The translations under genes were made by a program, and so were the position numbers. A stretch of DNA of 64,000 nt from contig CALVAK010000002.1 of assembly GCA_944325525.1 (NCBI GenBank), positions 124,001 to 188,000 on the forward strand, in the 5' to 3' direction. Below are positions 38,883 to 48,476 of the stretch, in pieces. Below the pieces are notes generated by a model, which did not search any database, was not told the DNA's origin, and saw nothing but the letters and a program-made list of their open reading frames with translations. Source of the stretch: Candidatus Gastranaerophilales bacterium. GTDB taxonomy: Bacteria; Cyanobacteriota; Vampirovibrionia; Gastranaerophilales; Gastranaerophilaceae. The number at the start of each line of letters is the position of its first letter. Position 1 is the first letter of the stretch.

Positions 38883-39214
38883 ACAGTCAAATTATTTATT
38901 AATGGTGTTAGAACAGACAATATTACAGAACCAAGTAAAGCATTCCAGAAACCTTCAACTTGAAATCCTGGAGCTATTTTCCCGGCTAATATAAACAACA
39001 AAGCATTAATTACAAGTCCAAAAAGTCCGAGAGTTAAAAAGTTTATAGGTAATGCAATAAATTCAACAAACGGTTTTATAAATGCATTTATTAACCCTAT
39101 AACAAGTACAACAAGTAATGCGGAAATAAAGTTTGAAACCGTAATCCCGGGAACTATCCAGGCTATAAAAATTATTAATAATGCAAGCAGTATCCATCTT
39201 ATAATAGTATTCAT
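38867..39214 (-). CDS. phage holin family IV-like small membrane protein
   Basis: A 115-residue protein with four hydrophobic segments, matching the family of small membrane proteins annotated as phage holin superfamily IV (conserved VIGLINAFIKPFVEFIALPINFLTLGLF). In ordinary genomes these are housekeeping proteins of unknown role rather than lysis genes. The frame is open to 39250, but AAAGGAG selects the ATG at 39214. Its last codons lie inside the leuS terminator stem. Confidence 0.85.
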   Translation of the reverse strand: MNTIIRWILLALLIIFIAWIVPGITVSNFISALLVVLVIGLINAFIKPFVEFIALPINFLTLGLFGLVINALLFILAGKIAPGFQVEGFWNALLGSVILSVLTPLINNLTVKKDK

Positions 39215-39299
39215 ATAAATGCTCCTTTCAATGATAATTTTATCTACCAAAATAAAAAAATATAAGAGATTATATGTATGTTCATTAAGCTATTATTTA

Positions 39300-40289
39300 T
39301 TAGGAAAAATTATAATTTTTTTCAATTAAATTAGAAACAATTACACCTCTATCAATAAATTCAACATTAAGATTTTTATCTTTTGCTTTATTTATTAAAT
39401 ATTTTGTAATATCAAATACACACGAAGGTATATTATTTTTATTTTCGTCAAACCACATCATTTCAACATCAAATGCAATATGTTTTATTCCGCAGGAAAT
39501 CGACTTTTCTAACCAACAGTCAATTTCTTCTTCTGTATCATTTACCCCGGGGATTAATATAAATTTAGTTTTAACACTATTTTTTTCCTTCATTACAGAT
39601 GTGTATTTTTCAATATTCTCCCATACTTTGTCATAAAAATCATATTTTTTAATTTTAATAAAAGTTTCTTTTTTCCCTGAGTCAACAGAAACAACAATAT
39701 TAACAACTCCTTCTTTTATGCCGTTATATACTGCCTCACTAAATTTAGTAGCATTAGTAAGAACTCTTATATTAACCATCTTCTCTTTTATGAACAGGTT
39801 TATTAAGTCATCGAACTCAGGAGCCATGCAAGGTTCGCCTCCAGCAATAGTTATATGTCCGCCTGATTTTAAATACCCTTTCTTTGCTAAATCTTCAATA
39901 ACAGGAAAAACATTATACTGCTTTTTGCGAAGTTCCTCATGTTCGCTTAAATGACAATATATACAACTTTCATTACACACTGTCCAATTATTAAAGTTTA
40001 TATAAGAAATATAATCTTTATTGTCCCATTCTTTTTCTTGAAGATATATACAATTTTGACATTCTTTAATTATTTTACCTTTTTTCATTTGATTTCTGTA
40101 ATGTCTTTTTATGGCAAAGAAATCTTTCCAATTTAAAATTTCCCCTTTATAATTTTTCACAAGTTTTTTATAACCATTTTCATCGGGAGGGATTCTGCAG
40201 CAAAAATTTATACTATCAACAAAAAAATCCATACCATGTTCAATCAGGTCGCAGCTTATATATTTTTTATTTTTTTTTAATAAAAACAT
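39300..40289 (-). CDS. radical SAM protein with N-terminal SPASM-like cysteine region (paralogue)
   Basis: A 329-residue paralogue of the protein at 4955-5947, equal in length and arrangement. SPASM-like cysteines C13, C30-C31, a Trp at 54, C77 and C80 precede the radical SAM motif CNESCIYC (C105, C109, C112) and the GGEP motif. The C-terminal part keeps the barrel blocks RVLTNATKF, VVSVDSG and KFILIPGVND. It starts 12 nt after recJ stops, so it is likely co-transcribed with recJ. The substrate is unknown. Confidence 0.87.
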   Translation of the reverse strand: MFLLKKNKKYISCDLIEHGMDFFVDSINFCCRIPPDENGYKKLVKNYKGEILNWKDFFAIKRHYRNQMKKGKIIKECQNCIYLQEKEWDNKDYISYINFNNWTVCNESCIYCHLSEHEELRKKQYNVFPVIEDLAKKGYLKSGGHITIAGGEPCMAPEFDDLINLFIKEKMVNIRVLTNATKFSEAVYNGIKEGVVNIVVSVDSGKKETFIKIKKYDFYDKVWENIEKYTSVMKEKNSVKTKFILIPGVNDTEEEIDCWLEKSISCGIKHIAFDVEMMWFDENKNNIPSCVFDITKYLINKAKDKNLNVEFIDRGVIVSNLIEKNYNFS

Positions 40290-40301
40290 TATCTTCCCTT
40301 A

Positions 40302-42701
40302 CTACAATATCTCTTTTATTTTTTCAACAGGAGTATTAATATAAAACGACTTGAATTGATTAACTTCTGAAATTTGATCATTTATCAATAAAAATAAATC
40401 ATTCTGTTTTATTTTTGAAAGTTCAAAAGGATTAAAATGAGTTATTTTGAAATTATCCTCAGATACCTGTACCAGGTCAATAATATTTGAATCATTAAAC
40501 AAATTTAAAGTATTAATAATTATTTCCTCATTAACACATAGAGCATCTGACAACCTTTTTATATCCAAATTGCCATTTAAACTTGAAACAGCATATTTTA
40601 ACATTCCTGAAATAGTTGATATGAAATTATCAATATTAATTTCATTATTATTAAAATTCATCAAATGAATAAGCTTTGCCTTTGTTTTTTTTATAACATT
40701 GACAAAATCATCTTTATCATCAGGTGATTCAAAAAACATAATTTGTTCAGTAAAATTATTCACATTTTCAGGAGTTAAAATCATCTTAAAAATTTTATCA
40801 TAATTATTCAGCTCCTTTTTTAATTTTGGACTTCTTACAAAAATTCCGGTTGTTTTTTTTGTTGAATTTAAAAATTCAAAAACTTGATTCAATATATCCT
40901 TTTTATTTCTGTGATCTAATATTTTTATATCTGAAATAGTTTCAGGTATATTTTTTATATAATCAGAATGAATATCAATAATTACATACTGAATAGATTT
41001 ATTACCATTAAAAATATTAATTTGAGGATAAAATAAAATATCTAATTTAGAATTTTCCGGCAGATTAATATCTGGAGAATTCCATTTAACACACTCAATA
41101 ACATTTGAATTGTTTTTAGAAAGAAATAACTTTAAATGATTGTTATACTGACCCATTTTCCTTGCTTGAATTAATGTCAAATCATTCATAATAAATAACG
41201 GTTCAGGATTCCCTGCCCCATATGGTTCTAATTTATTTATTAAACTTAGAGTTTCAAAAGATATATCCTCAGGCTCAACTGTCATATCAGCATTAACAAC
41301 AATTTTTGAAAAATCAATTTCTTGTGAAAATTCATCAATTGTAGAACTTAATAAATCCTTAAATTTATCAAAGGAAATTTTATTTTTATCAAAAGAAAAA
41401 CCTGCAGCCATTTTATGTCCGCCAAAGCCTTCAAATAGTTCTTTGTGACAACTTAACACGTTATATATATTTAATTCAGGAATGCTTCTCGATGAACATC
41501 TTATTATATCAGGATTATTAACATCACAAGTCATAAGAAAAACAGGTTTATTATACAATTCTGCAAGCTTTGATGAAACAATTCCGATTATACCTATATG
41601 CCAATTATCATTAAATAAAATAATACTGTGTTTATTTGAAAATTTATCTTTTTCATACATTTCTTTAGCTTGTAAAAAAGTTTCATCACATAAATTTTGC
41701 CTTAATGAATTTAATTCATTTAATTTTATAACAGCCTCATTTATCTCATTATCATCGTTAGAAATAAGCAATTTCAAAGCAGTTTCAGGAGAATCAAGTC
41801 TTCCTGCGGCATTAATTCTTGGTACAACTCCAAATGCAATATTTTCTGATGTCAAGGAAAGTAAATCAGTTATGCCTGATGCTACAATCAACTTTTGAAC
41901 ACCTTTATGTCTTCCATTTCTTAATAGTTCTAAACCCATCTCTACAATGCAGCGGTTTTCACCAATAAGTTCAACAACATCTCCAATTGTACCTATAGCA
42001 CATAGTGGAATAATTTCATGGACAAAATCCTCATATCCACATAATTCAAGAAGTTTGCAGCATAATTTAAAGACGACTCCCGCTCCAGACAAATAATTTA
42101 GGTTTTGAAGTTCTTCTACATTTATATCATCAGAAACTGCGTTCTTTGCTTTTGGATTTATAATTGCATAAGCATCAGGAAGAATTTCAGGTGCCTCATG
42201 ATGGTCAGTAATAATAATATCAGTATTGAATTTTTTTGCAAAATTTACTTCTTCAATATTTGTTATTCCGCAATCAACTGTTATTATAAGCTTTGAATGT
42301 CTTTTGGCTATCAATTTTACAAGAGCTTTTGTATTTAAACCATGGCTCTCATTTAACCTATCAGGAAGATAATAATCAACATCGGCACCTATTTTCTTTA
42401 ATGTAAGGTATAAAATAGCAGTTGAAGTTATCCCATCCGTATCAAAATCTCCAAAAACAGTAATATGCTCGTTATTTTTAACAGACATATTAATTCTTTC
42501 CGCAGCTTTTTTCATATCAGTAAAAACATCAGGAGAGGACATAGAATTTTTTAACGGATTTAAAAAATTCTTTATCTTTTCTGGTGTATCAATACCTCTA
42601 TTTTTGAGCAACACAGCAAGAACTTTGCTATTACCGCAAGCTTGTAATTGTTCATCTGTTATTTCAGTTTCTTTTGTCTTCCATATTTTGCGGATAGTCA
42701 T
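40302..42701 (-). CDS. recJ: single-stranded-DNA exonuclease RecJ
   Basis: A 799-residue protein. The DHH phosphoesterase motifs are FGDFDTDGITSTA, ITVDCGI and ITDHHEAP, followed by GAGVVFKL, the NAAGRLD block and the DHHA1 domain with FGGHKMAAGFS. An OB-fold region follows, then a long C-terminal extension of about 230 residues of unclear role. RecJ digests single strands 5' to 3' in recombination and mismatch repair. AGGGAAG precedes the ATG. Confidence 0.95.
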   Translation of the reverse strand: MTIRKIWKTKETEITDEQLQACGNSKVLAVLLKNRGIDTPEKIKNFLNPLKNSMSSPDVFTDMKKAAERINMSVKNNEHITVFGDFDTDGITSTAILYLTLKKIGADVDYYLPDRLNESHGLNTKALVKLIAKRHSKLIITVDCGITNIEEVNFAKKFNTDIIITDHHEAPEILPDAYAIINPKAKNAVSDDINVEELQNLNYLSGAGVVFKLCCKLLELCGYEDFVHEIIPLCAIGTIGDVVELIGENRCIVEMGLELLRNGRHKGVQKLIVASGITDLLSLTSENIAFGVVPRINAAGRLDSPETALKLLISNDDNEINEAVIKLNELNSLRQNLCDETFLQAKEMYEKDKFSNKHSIILFNDNWHIGIIGIVSSKLAELYNKPVFLMTCDVNNPDIIRCSSRSIPELNIYNVLSCHKELFEGFGGHKMAAGFSFDKNKISFDKFKDLLSSTIDEFSQEIDFSKIVVNADMTVEPEDISFETLSLINKLEPYGAGNPEPLFIMNDLTLIQARKMGQYNNHLKLFLSKNNSNVIECVKWNSPDINLPENSKLDILFYPQINIFNGNKSIQYVIIDIHSDYIKNIPETISDIKILDHRNKKDILNQVFEFLNSTKKTTGIFVRSPKLKKELNNYDKIFKMILTPENVNNFTEQIMFFESPDDKDDFVNVIKKTKAKLIHLMNFNNNEINIDNFISTISGMLKYAVSSLNGNLDIKRLSDALCVNEEIIINTLNLFNDSNIIDLVQVSEDNFKITHFNPFELSKIKQNDLFLLINDQISEVNQFKSFYINTPVEKIKEIL

Positions 42702-42759
42702 TTTACTTCCCTGAATTTAATATGTTTTAATTTATGCAATCAAGTGCAACAGAAAAGGA

Positions 42760-43197
42760 TTAATCTTCTTTTTTATAAAAATCATCTTTTGAATCATCAA
42801 AAAAATTTTCCTGTTCAAGTTCCTTCTTCAATGCTTCAACATCCTTATCTTCTTTTATCTTGTCTATAACGATTTTTGCCATTTCTTTTGCAATTATTTT
42901 TTGAGTTTCAGGAGGAGAGTTTTGAAGCATATTTATAGCAGCTCTAACCGTTCTGTCAATGTCATACCACCTTGAATTGGCTCTTGTATCCATGCCTTCT
43001 TCAACAGCTTCAATAATTTCATTGACATCAGTATATTCACTAAAAGCAAGATTATGTTCAACAATAATCTTAATTAGATTTAATGCAACTTTTATTTGAG
43101 TTTCATCATCAGAGGCCTCAAGTGTCTGCATAGAACGTGATAAAATAGGATCTTTATCATACCATCTTCTTTGTCTGTTATTGTATTCTTCACGCAT
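42760..43197 (-). CDS. small helical protein with an internal duplication
   Basis: A 145-residue acidic protein not recognised as a family. The first half (RWYDKDPILSRSMQTL, then DETQIKVALNLIKIIVEH) and the second (RWYDIDRTVRAAINML, then ETQKIIAKEMAKIVIDK) align as two copies of a ~40-residue helical unit that starts with RWYD. The C-terminus is Lys/Glu/Asp-rich. It follows fixX by 15 bases on the same strand, suggesting a link to the FixCX proteins, though not a proven one. Confidence 0.75.
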   Translation of the reverse strand: MREEYNNRQRRWYDKDPILSRSMQTLEASDDETQIKVALNLIKIIVEHNLAFSEYTDVNEIIEAVEEGMDTRANSRWYDIDRTVRAAINMLQNSPPETQKIIAKEMAKIVIDKIKEDKDVEALKKELEQENFFDDSKDDFYKKED

Positions 43198-43212
43198 AGA
43201 TACCTCTCTTTA

Positions 43213-43488
43213 CTAACCGTTTTTAAATTTTACGCCATACTGTGCTTTAGGATAGTGCCATGTAATATTTTCACTTTCACAAGCAATTTTGCATGCTCCG
43301 CACTCCAAACAATTTTCATATCTTATTGTCATTATACACTTTTCTTCATTCCATTCATATACATTTGCAGGACAAATATATGTGCAAACTTTATCTTTAC
43401 ACCTCATGCATTTATCATTATCAACAGATAAATGACTTTCATTATCCTTATTATATTTTAAAGTTGACAATTTTTCATTTATATTCAT
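43213..43488 (-). CDS. fixX: FixX-type ferredoxin
   Basis: A 91-residue ferredoxin-like protein. Cysteines occur in CMRCKDKVCTYICP and in CLECGACKIAC, and the C-terminal WHYPKAQYGVKFKNG is characteristic of FixX, the small partner of FixC. The ATG at 43488 overlaps the fixC stop (ATGA). An in-frame ATG at 43500 is also possible. FixX carries electrons between FixC and the membrane or acceptor. Confidence 0.92.
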   Translation of the reverse strand: MNINEKLSTLKYNKDNESHLSVDNDKCMRCKDKVCTYICPANVYEWNEEKCIMTIRYENCLECGACKIACESENITWHYPKAQYGVKFKNG

Positions 43489-44777
43489 TTTTTTATACAT
43501 TTCTCCAATACATAAACTAATAAAGGAAAAGAAGAGGATATTCCTTTATGTTTAATAAATTTTTTCATAAAATTATTATATTTTACTTTTTTCGGTATAG
43601 AATCTGCAGATGTAAGAATATCAAAAAATTCACAAGCAAATTCAGGATATAAAGATGTTAGTGCATGAATGTTCTTTCTTAAAACATCAATAGTATTTTT
43701 ATGGGTTTCTAAATCTTTCATTACAATACTATTTTGTAATTTTTTATAATAATCAGAAAGGACAGAAGCAGAAAAATCCTGTCTGTTTAATGCATCAATC
43801 GCAGTTTCAGCAGCAAGCCTGCCGCTTAGCATTGCAAGATTCGTACCTTCAAAATGCACATTATTAACTAACATTGCAGCATCACCTGCAATCATTACAC
43901 GATTATCATAAATTTTAGGAATAGAGTTAAAACCTCCTTCAGGTATCAAGTGCGAAGAATATTCAACTGTAACACCATTTTTTATGTATGGAAGAATAGA
44001 CGGATGATTTTTTAATTGTTCTAAAAGTTCATAAGGAATGATTTTATGTTTTTTTAAATCATCTATTCCTGCTGAAAAGCCAAGAGAAATTGTATCTTTA
44101 TTAGTATACATAAAACCAAGAGCCATCATATCTTTTAAGGGACCTCCAAGAATCTTACAACCGGCTCCGGTATTTTCATTAATTAAAAATCTGTCTTCTA
44201 TCTTCTCTTTAGGAAGTTTAATAACCTCTTTAACGCTTAATGATACATCCTTATCTTTTATTTTATTTCTTAATCCCAGCTGTTTTGCTAAAAGAGAATT
44301 AACTCCATCTGCTATTATAACAATATCAGAATAAAATTTTTCCATTCCGGTATCAATACCAACTACTTTACCGTTATCAAGAATTAATTCTTTTACGAGT
44401 GTTTTGGGTGCAAAAAAAGCTCCCTCTTTTTGAGCTTGAAGAACACACCATTTATCCCATTTTGAACGATATACCGTATATGCATTAGCCTCTCCTTCAT
44501 ATTTATATTCAAACTGAACAGAACTATTATCAGTCAGCATAAATATTTTTTGTGAAGAAACAGCTCTTTCTATTGGAGCAGTTTTCCAAAATTCAGGAAA
44601 TATTTCAGCAGTTTGTTCTGTATAAATTGTACCGCCAAATACATTTTTATCCCCCGCAAAATCTCCTCTTTCAACCAAAAGAACTTCTTTTCCGCTTCTT
44701 GCTAATGTTATTGCAGCACTAACTCCAGCCGGACCAGCACCTACAACAATTACTTCTGTTTTATTTTTATTACTCAT
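43485..44777 (-). CDS. fixC: FixC-type flavoprotein (ETF-quinone oxidoreductase family)
   Basis: A 430-residue FAD protein. VIVVGAGPAGVSAAITLARSG binds FAD, the GGTIYTEQTAEIFPEF block is typical of FixC, and IAGDAAMLVNNVHFEGTNLA is the C-terminal FAD block. FixC accepts electrons and passes them to quinone, in the four-subunit FixABCX complex together with ETF-like FixA and FixB, which are not in this window. The frame opens at 44795, but AAAGGTG selects the ATG at 44777. It forms an operon with fixX. Confidence 0.9.
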   Translation of the reverse strand: MSNKNKTEVIVVGAGPAGVSAAITLARSGKEVLLVERGDFAGDKNVFGGTIYTEQTAEIFPEFWKTAPIERAVSSQKIFMLTDNSSVQFEYKYEGEANAYTVYRSKWDKWCVLQAQKEGAFFAPKTLVKELILDNGKVVGIDTGMEKFYSDIVIIADGVNSLLAKQLGLRNKIKDKDVSLSVKEVIKLPKEKIEDRFLINENTGAGCKILGGPLKDMMALGFMYTNKDTISLGFSAGIDDLKKHKIIPYELLEQLKNHPSILPYIKNGVTVEYSSHLIPEGGFNSIPKIYDNRVMIAGDAAMLVNNVHFEGTNLAMLSGRLAAETAIDALNRQDFSASVLSDYYKKLQNSIVMKDLETHKNTIDVLRKNIHALTSLYPEFACEFFDILTSADSIPKKVKYNNFMKKFIKHKGISSSFPLLVYVLEKCIKK

Positions 44778-44845
44778 AATCACCTTTAAATACATTGAAA
44801 ATTATACTATTTTTTTAATATATATATCAAGGTGCTTAAAATTTA

Positions 44846-44874
44846 TTGATAATTTACAAAATATAAATTACACT
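44846..44874 (+). promoter_or_regulatory. promoter with -10 box 6 nt before ATG (amidase gene)
   Basis: TTGATA (44846-44851), a 17 bp spacer, TACACT (44869-44874), AATTTT, then the ATG. The predicted transcription start coincides with the start codon. No ribosome binding site is present. Confidence 0.6.
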
Positions 44875-44880
44875 AATTTT

Positions 44881-46296
44881 ATGATTAAAAAAATAGTAAT
44901 TTTTCTTATATTTTTCATTTTATGTATTAATACTGTAGATGCTGCAGATATTGTTTTTCCATCATCAAAGCATACAGTTATAAATTCGTATTCAACGTTT
45001 TTCTTTGGAAATGTAAGAGAAAAGGAAACATTAAAAATCAACTCCGAACAAGTAAAAATATGGGATGACGGAGTTTTTGTGCATATTGTGCCTTTATATT
45101 ACGGTGAAAACAAAATTAAAATAGAATCAACATATAAAGGAAAAAAACATCTGCAAACATATATAGTTAAGAGAAACAAAATTAATAACAAATCAGTTTT
45201 AAATTATCCGCTGCCAAAATACATACCCAAGAAAAATGGAATATATTTATACACAAAAACAATTAAAGATAATTCAACTGTAAGAAAAGGAGCCTCTAAA
45301 TCAACTCAAAGAATAATTGACCTACCCAAAGGTATTGTACTGTATCTTGCAGGCAAAAAAGGAGATTATTACAAAATAGAGGAAACAGGTGATACAGAAT
45401 TTTGGATACATAAATCAAACATAGAAAAACCGGTTGAAGTAACAAAAAAATTTTATGCAGGTATTAATAAAACAGCAGAAAACTATTCTGATAAATTATA
45501 TAACTATACAAAAATATATATATCCCATCCTGTTTTATATACATTCAAACAAGAAGGGAAAATACTGAAATTAACATTATATGGCACCTCATATTCTTCA
45601 GATAGCGAAGGTAAGAAGAATACAGAATTCAATTTCAACGACAATAAAACGGTTCTAGGTTATGACGGACACTATGAGGAAGGCTGTTTTATTGTAAGAC
45701 GTGCAAAAACAGCAGATAATATTAATAAATATACACCACTATACGGAATAAGAATTCACATAGATGCAGGACATGGCGGTCACGATAAAGGAGCCTACGG
45801 TCCGAGCAGAGTAAATGAGAAAGATATTAACCTTGCTATTTCTAAAAAATTAATTCAATTACTAAAAAAAGAAGGGGCAAAAGTAAGTTATTCCAGACTA
45901 AATGACAAATACGTCAAATTGTATGATAGAGTTAATATGGCAAAAGAAAATAACGCCTTAATTTTACTGAGCATTCACAATAATTCTCTTCCGCATGGAA
46001 AAAATCCTTATGTAACTCACGGAACAGAAACGTATTATTATAATGATAATGCTAAAGATTTAGCAGTGATTATAAGAAAAAACCTGGTTAAAGATTTGGA
46101 TTTAAAAGATAACGGTACAAGAAAAGCAAGTTTAGCATTAAACAGAAGCACAAATCCAGTATCCGTATTAATAGAGATTGCATATATGATAAATCCTCAA
46201 GAATACACAAAATTAAAAAGTGAGGTTTTTCAATATAAAGCTGCTCTTTCAATTAAAAAAAGTTTAGAAGAATATATGTTGTTGCTTCAAAAATAA
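44881..46296 (+). CDS. N-acetylmuramoyl-L-alanine amidase (AmiC type)
   Basis: A 471-residue exported protein. A signal peptide (about 1-21, ending VDAAD) is followed by an SH3-like region (about 125-185: STVRKGASKSTQRIIDLPKG), then an Amidase_3 domain from about residue 290 with HIDAGHGGHD, the Glu in NEKDINLAISKKL, LLSIHNN and a late IEIAYM Glu. It cleaves the bond between muramic acid and the peptide stem in the periplasm. The start is probably leaderless. Confidence 0.92.
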   Translation: MIKKIVIFLIFFILCINTVDAADIVFPSSKHTVINSYSTFFFGNVREKETLKINSEQVKIWDDGVFVHIVPLYYGENKIKIESTYKGKKHLQTYIVKRNKINNKSVLNYPLPKYIPKKNGIYLYTKTIKDNSTVRKGASKSTQRIIDLPKGIVLYLAGKKGDYYKIEETGDTEFWIHKSNIEKPVEVTKKFYAGINKTAENYSDKLYNYTKIYISHPVLYTFKQEGKILKLTLYGTSYSSDSEGKKNTEFNFNDNKTVLGYDGHYEEGCFIVRRAKTADNINKYTPLYGIRIHIDAGHGGHDKGAYGPSRVNEKDINLAISKKLIQLLKKEGAKVSYSRLNDKYVKLYDRVNMAKENNALILLSIHNNSLPHGKNPYVTHGTETYYYNDNAKDLAVIIRKNLVKDLDLKDNGTRKASLALNRSTNPVSVLIEIAYMINPQEYTKLKSEVFQYKAALSIKKSLEEYMLLLQK

Positions 46297-46306
46297 TCAT
46301 TTGTGA

Positions 46307-47721
<1,415 letters not shown>

Positions 47722-47733
47722 CACAAAAAGAAC

Positions 47734-47769
47734 AAAAAAAGACAGAACCTATAAGGTTCTGTCTTTTTT
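47734..47769. terminator. bidirectional terminator between gdhA and DUF1292 gene
   Basis: A 10 bp stem, GACAGAACCT at 47741-47750 with its complement at 47754-47763 and a 3-base loop. It is flanked by an A run on the left and a T run on the right, so it can work for gdhA and for the convergent ruvX operon. Confidence 0.9.
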
Positions 47770-48061
47770 AATCTTCAATTTCAGATTCAATTTCTTCAAT
47801 ATATTGAGCGATTCTGTTAAATTCATCATCATCTTCAATTACTTCAAAAGAAAAATCATCACCTTCTTTTTTCATTCTCATAACAAGTACTTCTCTTTCT
47901 TCAAGAGCAATCGAATTATCAATTGGGAGCAAAAGAGCATACTCAACATCTTCAACAGAAACAATATCTAATAATTCAAAAGAAACTTTGTTGCCTTCTT
48001 CGTCAAAGGTTTCAATAATTTGTTGTTCTTCATTATTTTCAATTTCGTTTTCGTTAGTCAT
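47768..48061 (-). CDS. DUF1292 acidic protein
   Basis: A 97-residue, very acidic protein matching DUF1292 (YrzB-like): FDEEGNKVSFELLDIVSVEDVEYALLLP and a DDDEFNRIAQYIEE tail. The family commonly follows ruvX, as it does here 10 bases downstream. Its function is unknown. A GTGAG ribosome binding site precedes the ATG. Confidence 0.88.
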   Translation of the reverse strand: MTNENEIENNEEQQIIETFDEEGNKVSFELLDIVSVEDVEYALLLPIDNSIALEEREVLVMRMKKEGDDFSFEVIEDDDEFNRIAQYIEEIESEIED

Positions 48062-48071
48062 AATAAATATC

Positions 48072-48476
48072 TCACTTTCTATCTAAAAATTGTTGTAAAA
48101 TTATACACGCACTTTTAAGGTCAACTAATTTTTTGTCTTTTGTATACTTTCTTCCGGTTTGAGCAAGAATATATTCAGCCTGCCTGCTTGAAAGTCTTTC
48201 ATCTTCAAAAACAATTTCGTAGTCCGCTTTCAATTTTTCTGCAAAATCAAGACAATCTTTCGCCTGTTCACCTATGGTATTATTCATATTTTTCGGTAAA
48301 CCTGCAACTATTATTTTGATATTATTTTTTTGACATAGAGATTTAATTTTTTCTATAGCCAAATCTTCAGGCACTCTTGATATTGTTTCAACAGGCTGAG
48401 CAATAATTCCCGTTGCATCACTCATTGCGATACCTATTCTTTTTTTCCCTATATCAAGTCCCAGTATTCTATTCAT
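48072..48476 (-). CDS. ruvX: RuvX/YqgF Holliday-junction resolvase-like protein
   Basis: A 134-residue RNase H-fold protein. ILGLDIGKKRIGIAMSD, IIVAGLPKNMN, and FEDERLSSRQAE carry the conserved acidic residues. YqgF/RuvX is linked to pre-16S rRNA processing and junction resolution. It overlaps the upstream 545-residue gene by 8 bases and is followed by the DUF1292 gene. Confidence 0.94.
   Translation of the reverse strand: MNRILGLDIGKKRIGIAMSDATGIIAQPVETISRVPEDLAIEKIKSLCQKNNIKIIVAGLPKNMNNTIGEQAKDCLDFAEKLKADYEIVFEDERLSSRQAEYILAQTGRKYTKDKKLVDLKSACIILQQFLDRK

Noticed and set aside
38867..39214. Prophage remnant suggested by the holin-like protein
   Set aside because: The family is common in non-phage contexts, and no other phage gene lies nearby.
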